A stretch of DNA of 64,000 nt from Channallabes apus (taxonomy: Eukaryota; Chordata; Actinopteri; Siluriformes; Clariidae), in assembly GCA_030522415.1 (NCBI GenBank), contig CM060118.1, forward strand, positions 23,725,651 to 23,789,650, in the 5' to 3' direction. The notes beneath the pieces are model-generated. The model did no database searches and was not told the DNA's origin. It saw only the letters and a list, made by a program, of their open reading frames with translations. Made by a program: the position numbers and the translations under genes. Of this stretch, positions 10,852-20,447 are shown piece after piece; positions within the stretch are counted from its first letter, which is position 1; every line of letters begins with the position of its first letter.

Positions 10852-13052
10852 ATGTAACTTTTTTTTTTACCGTGGATTTTTATCTCTATTATATAACTGT
10901 CTAATATTTTAGCATTTTACCCATGGTACCAAGTTAGTCAGGCTTCGTTATGATCAGTTTAAGTTGAACTATAATTCGAAATAATAACAGAAGGTCTGTT
11001 CTCTCCTGTGATATTCACATTCCTAATAACACTCAGCAAACTCTTTCATCTCTTCCAAATCTTCTGGGGCTGCTTATATTAATGACCTGCAGGGATCAGG
11101 TTTCACTATGTGTCTGCGATTTCTCTCCGCTGTCTCCTACCTGTCTCCTTGATGCTCACTGTTAAGGGTTTATTTTGGCAGGAACTGCAGGATGCGTGGC
11201 CACACTGCTTCATGACGCCGCCATGAACCCAGCTGAAGGTACTTACTGTTGATGCTAATTTTCAATGCCCACATTCACATCTAATCACATCTATTACAGC
11301 GATATGTAGTCTCCTTCACAAGGGTCCAGTGTATCTGCAGTTTTTTAATACTAGACAAACAGGAGCCACACCTAATAATTGTTTGAGCATTAAGATAAGG
11401 GTGGATATGACAAACATTTCTATGATACATGATACGTATTCCATGCATGGATAATTGAAGGAAAAGAACAAAAAACAAAAATAAAGTAGTGTTGCACTTA
11501 AACTTTCTGATAATGTATGGTGTAATGTCTACAAAATTCCTCAGTTAGGGGCAGTGGTAGCTCAGAGGGCTAAGGCATTGAGTTACTGATCAGATTCAGG
11601 TCAGCTCCAACAGGTTGCCATCATTGGGCCCTTGAGCAAGGCCCTTAACCCTATATGCTACAGGGGTGCTGTCTCATGGCTGACCCTGCGCTCTGACCCA
11701 GTTACGCTGGGATATGCAAAGAAGGAATTTTACTGTGCATTAATGTATATGTGACAAAGGCTTAACTTACCTCATATCGCCTAGACCAAAACCAAGCTTA
11801 ATCAGCTTAAAAGTGTTGATAAAAGTGTGTTCATCTAATTCTGTCATCCAGATATTCTAATAATTTGTTACATGTATGTAGCACCTTGGTCCTGGAGGAA
11901 CACCGTTTCGTTTCACTGTGAAATGATCTTTATATGGTTGAAGTAAAAGCCTACTTGACTTGACTTCCGTGCGACACAAGTCAAGGTGTAAGTGCATGAT
12001 GCACCTTGCGGTTCTAACCAGCAGGTGGCATTGGAGTTACGTAATTGACTGGTGATTTGAGTACACCAGGAGAATGGCATAAAAGACTTGTTAAGGGATG
12101 TCCTATGGGATAATGTAACCTTCGCTGTAATTAACAGCTGCTCCCCATCTCTGACTTGTGTTTGGTAGCAAATGCTGACAAATGAGTACTGGCATTACTC
12201 CAGCCTTACACATCCAGGTGGCAGTACACACCTGCTCTGCTGCCTTGAAACACATGTGCAGCTTTAGTTCTTCCGTTTTCAGTAAACGGCCTCGACTGTG
12301 CTGAAAACATGACTTAATTTGATCCACTCATGTCCGGATGGAATGTGCCAAAGTGGATAATGAGTATTCACACTCCTCTTTTGATGGCAATACTCTGTTT
12401 CAGTCATGACCTTTTATATTTTGGCTGCGTGTTTGTTAGGTGTTTAATGATCTCTCTCCCTTTTCCCTCCCCCCCCCCCCTCTCTTCCGGTTCCTGTGGC
12501 TCTGCCTGCCTTGCAGTGGTAAAGCAAAGGATGCAGATGTATAACTCGCCGTATCGGAATGTATTGGAGTGCATACGCTGCATCTGGCAACAGGAAGGTG
12601 CCAAGGCATTTTACCGCAGCTATACCACACAGCTCACCATGAACGTGCCATTCCAGGCCCTGCACTTCATCACCTACGAGTACCTCCAGGAGATGCTCAA
12701 CCCTCACAGACTATACAACCCCTCCTCCCATATGATTTCGGGAGCTTTAGCCGGGGCGGTGGCTGCTGCCACCACCACGCCGCTGGATGTGTGTAAGACA
12801 CTGCTAAACACACAGGAGACCCTGACACTGCATTCGGTGAGCCGTGGTCGAGCACACATCTCAGGCATGGCCCATGCCTTCAGGACAGTGTACAGGCTGG
12901 GCGGCCTGCCTGCCTACTTCAAAGGTGTGCAGGCTCGTGTCATCTACCAGATGCCCTCTACAGCAATCAGCTGGTCTGTTTACGAGTTCTTCAAGTACGT
13001 CATCACCGAGCATCAGCTCAAGCGTCTGAGGATGCAAAGGGACGGAGAGTAG
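1594..13052 (+). CDS. slc25a28: Mitoferrin-2, mitochondrial iron transporter (4 coding exons)
   Basis: Coding exons are 1594-1932, 8820-9048, 11182-11238 and 12517-13052, giving 386 aa. All introns are GT-AG and the phases (0, 1, 1) close without a break. The product is a SLC25 mitochondrial carrier of the inner membrane that imports ferrous iron for haem and Fe-S synthesis. The three carrier repeats each show the Px[DE]xx[KR] signature: PIDCVK (108-113), PAEVVK (206-211) and PLDVCK (297-302). Mitoferrin hallmarks [16 protein letters not shown] (from 156) and [11 protein letters not shown] (from 249) are intact. It is much closer to SLC25A28 than to other carriers: [13 protein letters not shown] and [23 protein letters not shown] match the human protein almost throughout. 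The N-terminus (1-90) is variable and Arg/Gly-rich, as expected before the first transmembrane helix. The ATG at 1594 is chosen because the open frame upstream has only non-ATG codons and MEAEG resembles the human MELEG start. Human SLC25A28 is 364 aa. Paralogue slc25a37 is excluded by the start and by synteny with nkx2.3 and got1. Confidence 0.95.
1933..3092 (+). other. slc25a28 intron 1, proximal part
   Basis: Unique-looking intronic sequence of about 1.2 kb. I see no exon, RNA gene or recognised repeat. Short open frames here have no family resemblance. Confidence 0.5.
3093..3147. repeat. (AT)n microsatellite
   Basis: About 27 uninterrupted AT units in slc25a28 intron 1, ending 13 bp before a Tc1 terminus. 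Confidence 0.95.
3161..4715 (+). mobile_element. Tc1-like element, split by a hAT insertion
   Basis: The left end (CAGGAGCAT..., TA at 3159-3160) and the right end (...GCACCTG at 4715) are inverted copies. AAAGTTGATTTATTTCAG near 3187 pairs with the AAATAAATCAACTTTT tract near 3936. About 3520-3720 encodes the transposase C-terminal region in decayed form, including the [16 protein letters not shown] motif around the third catalytic residue. Stops and deletions are present. The right end is separated from the body by the hAT element at 3964-4690. Confidence 0.7.
3964..4690. mobile_element. hAT-type MITE with 8-bp target duplication
   Basis: The termini are TAGGGCTG and CAGCCCTA with extended inverted similarity (TAATCGAGTATTC against GAGTTACTCGA). 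The flanks ATTCTAAT (3956-3963) and ATTCAAAT (4691-4698) are an 8-bp target-site duplication with one mismatch, the size typical of hAT transposons. No transposase is encoded. It sits inside the right end of the surrounding Tc1 copy and is therefore younger. Confidence 0.75.
4769..5024. mobile_element. Short hAT-type MITE
   Basis: The ends TAGGGCTACAATTAGCGATT and AATCGATTCGTTGTTGCAGCCCTA-like are imperfect inverted repeats of the same terminal type as the neighbour. The flanks ACACATAT and ATATATAT agree at six of eight bases, so the target duplication is only tentative. It contains a T-run and no coding capacity. Confidence 0.6.
5055..5090. repeat. Perfect 14-bp hairpin
   Basis: GTGGCACTGTGAAG (5055-5068) and its exact reverse complement (5077-5090) flank an 8-nt loop. 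It follows a short stretch (CAGGCCAAAAGTTTG) that looks like an isolated Tc1 terminus, so it may be a transposon end rather than a cellular element. Confidence 0.6.
5091..8510 (+). other. slc25a28 intron 1, distal part
   Basis: Gene-free intron with short T-runs, a small GT tract near 7339 and no recognised coding exon. About 6530-6730 is a more balanced, higher-complexity block with an ATGCAAA octamer-like site and a TGTTTAC forkhead-like site, and could be an intronic regulatory element. The rest shows nothing I can name. Confidence 0.4.
8511..8586. repeat. Poly-T followed by (TA)n
   Basis: 27 T residues (8511-8537) run directly into about 24 TA units, in slc25a28 intron 1 some 230 bp before exon 2. 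Confidence 0.9.
8820..9048 (+). CDS. slc25a28: slc25a28 coding exon 2
   Basis: Acceptor CATTCAG|ACC, donor ACG|GTACAC. It encodes residues 114-189 plus the first base of Gly190, including the matrix loop of repeat 1 and helix 2 ([14 protein letters not shown]). Confidence 0.93.
9719..9830 (+). mobile_element. Degenerate tRNA-derived SINE fragment
   Basis: GGCAGCAGTGGCTCAAATGG begins like a tRNA head and contains an A-box-like TGGCTCAAATGG. The following GGTTAGCGCTCTGGGTT and GTGTTGGGCTCTTGA agree with the fish SINE copies elsewhere in this window. It is truncated and diverged. Confidence 0.5.
10811..10848. repeat. (ATT)n microsatellite
   Basis: About 12 ATT units in slc25a28 intron 2. Confidence 0.9.
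11182..11238 (+). CDS. slc25a28: slc25a28 coding exon 3 (57 bp)
   Basis: Acceptor TTTTGGCAG|GA, donor GAAG|GTACTT. It encodes the end of Gly190 to Glu208 plus one base: [18 protein letters not shown]. It is too short for open-frame detection but is required to join repeats 1 and 2 and matches the human protein nearly residue for residue. Confidence 0.93.
11548..11770 (+). mobile_element. tRNA-derived SINE in slc25a28 intron 3
   Basis: The head GGGGCAGTGGTAGCTCAGAG carries an A-box-like sequence. The middle TTGGGCCCTTGAGCAAGGCC is shared, in reverse orientation, with the copies in got1 introns 1 and 4. It inserted in the sense orientation relative to slc25a28. Confidence 0.7.
11855..11970 (+). 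mobile_element. Interspersed repeat tail
   Basis: ATGTAGCACCTTGGTCCTGG ... TTTCGTTTCACTGTGAAATG ... TATGGTTGAAGTAAAAGCC ends in ACTTGACTTGACTT. I recognise this as a common fish retroposon 3' tail, but cannot assign the class from the window alone. Confidence 0.45.
12517..13052 (+). CDS. slc25a28: slc25a28 coding exon 4 (terminal)
   Basis: Preceded by a strong pyrimidine tract (C-run near 12470, then CTTGCAG). It encodes residues 209-386: the rest of repeat 2, [10 protein letters not shown] of repeat 3, and the C-terminal [12 protein letters not shown]. Stop TAG at 13050-13052. Confidence 0.95.
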
Positions 13053-14184
13053 ACGCTTATTTTTCAATGCCTAACCCTTCCCTCGATCAGCAACTTCCCT
13101 GGCCTTGATTTTCTCTGTCTCTTGCTGTCTCTCATGTTTGCTGCACCACCAATGAGACATGCATGCTGCAGAGAGATGAAGAGAAGTAGCCGCTCACACG
13201 CACAATCGTCTGGGCTTGGTTTTGCTCAGGAGATACCCAATAACTCCTCTCCTTCTGTCTCTTTTTCTCTCGCACAATCTTCACCACTACATCACATACA
13301 GCGATAGACTGGGTGGACATCAGAACAATTATTTATACCCACAGTTGCACCATCATTTCAGCCCAAATGTGATTATTCTTGGTCCCACCAGAGGGCATCA
13401 GAAGCCTCTACTAGATAGATAAATAATTTTTAAAATAGTTGCTAATTAGAGGAAGGGCTTTTGAAATTCATCAACATAGAATAGAAATAGACCTGTGCTA
13501 TGTAGCGTTTTCCCAGCTAAGATATAATAATGTATTTGAGTATATATTTTTGAAAATTCAGCACAGGTCAAAATTAAAGAAAAGAGAGAGGGGGGAAAAA
13601 AGTAAGAAAGAAAGCATTTAGACCAAATAACATGAAAGATGAATAGTGGTCAGAGCTAGGAAAAAAATGCACTTTTCATAACAATTGGGTTTGCATATTT
13701 AAGGTTAAATCACTGTTTTACATTTAAAATATATTCTGAAAGAATCCTGAATTACCATCCTGGGTTTTGAGTTTTTCTGAGCATTTGAGAAAACATGACT
13801 ACAGTAGGAATAAATGTAGTTGAAAGAATTGCCATGAACTTCTGAGCTTTGTAACATCACTACATTCATTATCTGTGAGCTGCATGGAAAGCAATAACAG
13901 TGTTTAATAATTAGAATATCATTCTAATTTCTCCAACTATTCTGCACTGATTAATATTGAAGGCCATTTAACTGATAATGTGATTACTGTAATATGCATT
14001 TACTGTAATCTGAGTGGTTGTAAGCAGACGTATCATGGCCTCTGTAAAACATCATAGATGGTTTTTAACTGGTTTCTTTTATTGCCTCATGTGTTGCTTC
14101 ACCACTGTTTAATGTTGATAAGTTATGAAGTCTGTCATTTTGGCATTCGTCTATGCTCTACCCTGTTCCTAGCTTTCAAATAAA
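13053..14184 (+). other. slc25a28: slc25a28 3' UTR with candidate poly(A) signal
   Basis: No further coding sequence follows the stop. An AATAAA at 14179-14184 would give a 3' UTR of about 1.15 kb. The true end is not shown by sequence alone. Confidence 0.45.
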
Positions 14185-17100
14185 GTAGCAGTGCAGTGAG
14201 TACTGCTTGCATAACAAGAAGTCATTTTTGTCTTTTCTGTCCAAAACATTTACCTTATTAGTTTTTCTAACCCAGTTACATTTGCCTCAAAAGAGTGGAA
14301 TCCTGAGTGTCTGATGGTATTGTGACAGCTTCCACCTCTCATCTTCATGGTATGCATGTTTCAACTGCAGCAACTCAGAGGCACAAGAGTTGAAAAGGAG
14401 CTCTGTTGGTGGCATGACCAATGTTTGGGTTAAATCACAGGTGCAGATGTGGCCTTTGACCATATGTGTCCTGTCTCGAGGCAAGGTTGTGTGTCAGCTG
14501 AGCTTTCACTTTACCTGCGTATGTAGTTGAGCAATCTCCCTAAGAGGTGTGGGTAGGAACCCCAAGCGCAAACCAATTACACATGAACTTGACTGGCAGG
14601 ATCTCGCTTCTTTCCTTACACAGGAGCGCAGGAGGTGTTAGCCCTTGTCAAGAAATGTTTATCAATGAGCAAGAAATTATGCAAACAAATAAGGCGTGCT
14701 ATCGCGACGTTACAGTGAGCCGGTATAACAGAATGCTGTCTCATTTTGGGCCATCAACCGTTTGTCTGGAGATTTTGCTTCACCTTTGCACTCCAGAGGT
14801 ATGTTTACCCTTAGTCTGAGAAACAAGCCATAACCTGAGTCGGGAAAAGAATGAGAAGGTGTTGGTTGTCAGATGCTCATTTCCACTTAGATGATTTGAA
14901 TACTATTTTAACATGGAAATCAGGACAAGGCTTTACCCTTCAGATCCCTTAATGCTACATTACACACAGAAGTCTGACAAGCTTTGCAATGTTTTTTCTT
15001 TTTTTTTTTTTGTCACCCATAGAGTCCTCTAATGAATCCTGAAGGACATCTCCAGCTCAAGAACCTTCGACAAGAGCATAGACCCCACCCCCCGAAAAAA
15101 TGTTACCTGTTGACCTCTGTTCTTTTCTTTCGTTCTAAGCAAATACTTTGACACTTGCTGCAGCGCCCTGAGTCAAGTCATTATAATGTTTTTTGAATGC
15201 GGTAGCCCCCGTTTCCCATGTGCAATGCAAACACAGAGCAGACAGTGTGGTCATCCAGGATTAAATGTCTAACAGCTAGTTGCTTTTCAAAACCCTTCCC
15301 CAGGCACGAGATGATATTTTGCCACCCATCCAACACACATGCACACACTCATGTCAGTCAGGCACCTGTTCAAACAGAGAGTGTTAATGAGCTGTCTTTG
15401 TGTGTCTGAGTGTGTGACGGTGTGCTTTGCCCCGCCCTGCCCCGCATTCGTTTATCTCCGTCCTCCCATCCATGGCACGGCTGGCCAGCATGAGCTTGCC
15501 CACAATGCACACTGATGATCTTCCAAACAAGAGGCTCCAGAGGATTATGTGGAAGTGTTTATAAGTAACTGAGCTACAAAGTGTCTGAATTCTTTTTTTT
15601 TTTTTCCCCACCCAGATCTAGTGTCTGGGTTGATCATGATTATCTGATCCATGAACATTTTGAAGTTGCATAAGTGGGACAAAGTGAGAAAGTGAAAGTG
15701 TTCATTTATTGTAGTTGTATTCATATCTGTGTGTTGGTTCAGTAATGGAGTTGCTGACAGACAGCTTTGTGTTTGTTTTGTCTTCTCACTTTAATAAAGA
15801 GCTCTTATTGCTTAAGAGGATGAGTGTCTCCCATTCAACCTACTTAGTGATCCTCCACCACTGTCTGTATGATATAATCGTGGATATTTTTTCTTATTGC
15901 AACAACGTTTGATATTTAAATATTTAATTTTATTTTTCAATAGAAAAATAAGAGAAAGTCAAAGGCTTTTTATTCACACTAGACAGCCCATTCTGCTAGC
16001 CAGACATCCCTGAGGCACTATTCGAGGCTTGTACGTTCTGAACTGACAGCTGCTTGTTTTAGTCTTCAGCCTCACACACGCAAAAAAAAAAACATGTTAA
16101 TACATTCTAACCACTTTCTGTCTGATAACTTACTGAACCGAATCCCCTCAAACCACAGCTTTGACTACAGTTTGACTCCACTCTCCTGGGCTTAGTGTTT
16201 GCAGAGAGGGGTTGTGCTCCTCCTACTCTACTGCTGTGCGTTTAATGCCTGTGTTTGTTCCTGCGCTGATCTCTGACCCCCTAATGTCCCCAGTTGTGAT
16301 ATGGAGACTACTTGACTATGAACGTTGTGGAGGGGTGCTACTATGACCCATTCTCCTTCTCTTAGTAAATGCACACAGCCTCTGCTAATCTAAACTATTT
16401 AGTCTAGTAGGGGAATTCTCTCAGCCATGTTGCTGTAGTGAAACGCTGACACGGCTTGGTGTATTGGAAGCTTTTAATGCAGGAAAATGCATTATGATTT
16501 TAAAATGGCGCATACAGCATTTTCAGTCAAGGGATTTATTTTACACAAAGGGTAGCTGTCAGGAGTTTCATCATCATGTTGATCTTTAGATTATTTGGCA
16601 CAGCCTCTCTTAAGAGTAATACAACTATAAAACACATGGTGTCTATCATGGCATGACATGCAGGTAATTATGCCATGATCTTTTGTTTTTCCTTTAGTGA
16701 CATGACAGGATGTGCATAGACTGTCAATTAATCAGAAGAGCTGCAATCTATCAGTTGTCAGAAATAACATGCAGTATTTTAGTCCAACATGCAGTACTGT
16801 ATATATTTTCTAGTTAATAGGCCGTATGTCAGCGGAGACCTCACAAGAGCTTGCTTTGTTACTGTTTATTTTCTTGTTTGTGCAGAAATATAGTTGGAGT
16901 ATATACACTAAACCCTTATTACTTTGCTTTATTACAGATGTTTATTGATAACATATACTCAATTTTTTAAAATAATTTTTTAAATAATTCAATCACAATC
17001 TGACTGTATGGCAGCAACAGCATAATGCATACATGCTCATATCAAACATGGGTCAAAATATGATCTGACTGGATCATATTTGTTGCTGCCAGCCACAAAC

Positions 17101-17214
17101 TGCTGTCTTCACATGATGATACTCCTACCATCATGCTTCCCTGTGGTAAATCTGGTTAGTAACTAAGTGAACCAATGTAAGGAATTATTTAGTGAAGAAA
17201 ACTTCAAGGCACTT
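14185..17214. other. Intergenic, slc25a28 to nkx3.3, part 1
   Basis: Gene-free. About 14280-14800 and 15160-15600 are higher-complexity, balanced-composition blocks rather than repeats. 14640-14790 has a TGTTTATCAAT forkhead-like site, an ATTATGCAAA POU-like site and several CpGs, making it a candidate conserved non-coding element. A 10-bp perfect hairpin lies at 17056-17081. Nothing here looks like a coding exon. Confidence 0.4.
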
Positions 17215-17260
17215 ATGTAATTCGCTCTGGATAAGAGCATCTGCTAAATGTAAATACAGT
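17215..17260 (+). mobile_element. SINE 3' tail fragment
   Basis: CGCTCTGGATAAGAGCATCT followed by GCTAAATG is the characteristic tail of the tRNA-derived fish SINE whose reverse copy is at 53960. Only the tail remains. Confidence 0.6.
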
Positions 17261-17559
17261 GGTGTTCTCGGGCTAATGTGCTATGTTGAGTTTGTGCCAA
17301 GAACCAAAAGTAAAATTGTTCTCATCGGGCATCATCCTTTACAAATCTTAGGGGCCTACAATAGCAGAAGACCATGTTACATTCCACTTGCTGTCAGCCA
17401 AGAACAGGAAGTTGAGAATGCTGTGCAGTTGCAAAACTGTATGGTTGAATACCATATACAGTACACAGTTTGATCTGATAAATCTCCTTTCCCACTGAGG
17501 TAGGGTCAAAATTTGGTGTATTTAGTACCAACAGCATGAATCTCGACCTATACTGTGTC

Positions 17560-18010
17560 AACAATCCAGGCTGGTGAAGGTGTTGTAATAGTAAAGGAAT
17601 TATTTTCTAGGCACACTTTGGACCTATTAATACCAATCATCACTTGAATGCCACATGGAATTTGAGTATTGTTCTTAACCATGTGTATCCCTTCATGGCC
17701 ACAATTCTCCCATCTTCCAATGGCTACTTCCAACATGAAAATATGCCATGTCACAAAGCAAAAGTCATCTCAATCTGGTTTGCATGACAATGAGTTCAAT
17801 GCTCTTCAGTGGCATTCCTAGTCAACAGACCTGAATCGAATAGAACACATTTGGGATGGGGTGGAACGGGAGATTCAAGGCATGAAAGAGCATCTGAAAA
17901 ATCTGCAGGAATTGCATGATGCAAGCATGATCACATGGACCAGAATGATGATGTATTTCATGTAGAATTTATACCACAAAGAATTGAGGTTGTTTTTCAA
18001 GCAAATGGAA
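17560..18010 (+). mobile_element. Decayed Tc1-like transposase remnant
   Basis: The plus strand retains the order of a Tc1 transposase C-terminal half: CACATGGAATT, CATGTGTATCCCTTCATGGC, CATGTCACAAAGCA (a CHKA-type motif), then a mutated form of the SPDLNPIEH region near 17820-17860 (read here as TDLNRIEHIWD) and GGAACGGGAGATTCA. Stops and small deletions interrupt every frame. No terminal repeats were found. Confidence 0.6.
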
Positions 18011-19094
18011 GCCTTAGTCAGTGTTAGTATACAGTTCCTAACAAAGAATTCTGAAAGTGTATATTTTTAAGGCTGTTGGCAAAATTGAGAAAACTCCCAC
18101 TTAGAAAGCTGAACGTTTGTACATGTCTTTTCGTTTGGCAGAGAATCTGTTTGTCAAGAGCATAGATTGATAACAACTATAACTCAGAGTTTAAAAAGTA
18201 GAATTAAAGGAGTGACTATAGATGCCTACTCAACACTACACATCACTGTCATTGAGGCTCTTAGCTCATCCTCTGCAACATGACTACAGTAACTATTAGG
18301 AATGTTGAAGTTCTTACGGTGTATGTGATGGGTGGGAAACTGTCTGGGATCTGACAAGGCATTTGATCAGGTCTTTTTGCCCTCTCAGGAAGGCAGCTTA
18401 GGGGAGACAGCATGGCGCCCTGTTCCCTGTGTGTACATTAAAAGCAGACACAAAGATCTCTGTGCTGGGAGGAGGCTGAGCAGGGAGTTTGGTGGATCTG
18501 GGTGCCCTATGCTCCTCACTGTGGCTCTAAGAAATCCTGATGTCTGAGTGGGGAGAAGCTCCCAGGCCTTTCTTGTCTAAATAAGCAATGACTGAGTGAG
18601 CTCCTTTACTGCATCAGGCGCCCCTACTCACTTATCTACTACAGACTCAGCCTCAACACACAACAAGAGCCAAATCGTCATCTAATGCCAAAGTGCACAG
18701 AAATACTGGGGCTCGCTTTAAAAACCTGCCATCACTTTGTTAAATAGTGTGATAGTCACAAAATAGATTTACACCAGATGAATTAGCATCAAGTTCTGAC
18801 CTGAACTGTCAGTTGTCCTATCACACTCTTGCCATCATTCTCTTCAATAGATATGTAGTAAAGAATTCTCTATATGCACTACAATCATTAATGTTTGACA
18901 GATGGTAGATTGTAGAGTGCAATGTGTTAAATGCTAATGCAAATTGTACCACAACAATGTGGAATTCTATTATCACAACATACAGTGACAGGAAATAAGT
19001 ATGACAAAAATGTGATCAAAAGCATAAACAAATCTGAAATAAGATGTGTTTACACACAGATACAGTATATATGGAATATATGTGTACATACATA
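18011..19094. other. Intergenic, slc25a28 to nkx3.3, part 2
   Basis: About 1.1 kb with no gene. 18330-18550 is somewhat GC-richer, with a 71-codon open frame that matches nothing I recognise and lacks any splice or start support. Confidence 0.4.
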
Positions 19095-20447
19095 CACAGT
19101 GGGGCAAAAAAGTACAAAATTTATACAAAAAAATAACAAAATTTTATCTCAATACTTTGTTATATAGCCTTTGTTGGCAATGACAGAGGTCAAACATTTC
19201 CTGTAAGTCTTCACTAGGTTTTCATTGTAATTTTTGGCCCATTCCTCCATGCAGATCTCCTCTAGAGCAGTGATGTTTTGGGGCTGTCGCTGGCAACACG
19301 GACTTTCAACTCCCTCCAAAGATTTTCTATGGGGTTGAAATCTGGAGACTGTCTAGGCCACTGCAGGACCTTGTAATGCTTCTTACGAAGCCACTCCTTT
19401 GTTGCCTGAGTTTGGGATCATTGTCATGCTGAAAGACTCAGCCACGTTTCATCTTCAGTGCCCTTGCTGATGGAAGAAGGTTTTCACACAAAATCTCATG
19501 ATACATGGCCCCATTCATTCTTTCCCTTACACGGATCAGTCGTCCTGGTCCCTTTGTAGAGAAACAGCCCCAAAGCATGATGTTTCCATCCCCATGATTC
19601 GCAGTAAGTATGGTGTTCTTTGGATCCAACTCAGCATTCTTTCTCCTGCAAACACGAAATTCTATTTTGGTTTCATCTGACCATATGACATTCTCCCAAT
19701 CCTCTTCTGGATCATCCAAATGCTCTCTAGCAAACTTCAGATGGGCCTGGACATGGACTGGCTTAAGCAGGGGGACACGTCTGGCACTGCAGGATTTGAG
19801 TCCCTGGCAGCGCAGTGTGTTATTGATGGTAGCCTTTGTTACTTTGGTCCCAGCTCTCTGCAGGTCATTCACTAGGTCTCCCTGTGTGGTTCTGGTATTT
19901 TTGCTCACAGTTTTAACCCCACTGGATGAGATCTTGTGTGGAGCCCCAGTCTTCCATTTTCTAATAATTGCTCCCTCAGTTGATTTCTTCACACCAAGCT
20001 GTTTACCTATTGCAGATTCAGTCTTCCCAGCCTGGTGCAGGTCTACAATTTTGGTTCTGGTGTCCTTTGACAGCTCTTTTGTCTTGGCCATAGTGGAGTT
20101 TGGAGTGTGACTGTTTGAGGTTGTGGACAGGTCTCTTTTATACTGATAACAGATGTCATCAATACAGGTAACGAGTGGAGGACAGAGGAGCGTCTTAAGG
20201 AAGAAGTTACAGGTCTGTGAGAGACAGAAATCTTGCTTGTTTGTAGGTGACCAAATACTTATTTTCCACCATAATTTGCAAATTAATTCTTTTAAAATCC
20301 TACAATGTGATTTATGGATGTTTTGTTTCTTATTTTTTGTCTCATAGTTGAGGTATACCTATGATGAAAATTACAGGCTCCTCTCATCTTTTTAAGTAGG
20401 AGAACTTGCACAATTGGTGGCTTACTAGATACATTTTTGCACCACTG
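19095..20447 (-). mobile_element. Near full-length Tc1-like transposon
   Basis: Inverted ends CACAGTGGGGCAAAAAAGTA (left) and the TTTTTGCACCACTG end (right) are flanked by TA at 19093-19094 and 20448-20449. The length of about 1.35 kb fits complete Tc1 elements. The transposase reads on the minus strand. This is the best preserved transposon in the window. Confidence 0.85.
19149..20091 (-). pseudogene. Tc1 transposase, frameshifted
   Basis: The first 217 codons (20091-19438) are open from [12 protein letters not shown]: a paired-like helix-turn-helix region, then [10 protein letters not shown] with the first catalytic Asp. Beyond that the frame is lost, but the downstream minus-strand sequence still carries FQHDNDPK (second Asp) and [11 protein letters not shown] (third acidic residue) in shifted frames, ending KGYITKY-stop at 19149. 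All three catalytic positions survive in pieces. The copy is inactive as read. Confidence 0.8.

Larger units (their letters stand above)
9049..11181 (+). other. slc25a28 intron 2
   Basis: About 2.1 kb without an exon. It holds a degenerate SINE (9719-9830) and an (ATT)n tract (10811-10848). A local ORF at 9520-9717 has no recognisable family. Confidence 0.5.

Noticed and set aside
11548..11620. tRNA gene
   Set aside because: The A-box-like head belongs to a SINE. No cloverleaf with acceptor stem and anticodon arm could be drawn. The same holds for 9719, 54100 and 58600.
19610..20110. 166-codon plus-strand open frame
   Set aside because: It is the antisense shadow of the Tc1 transposase.
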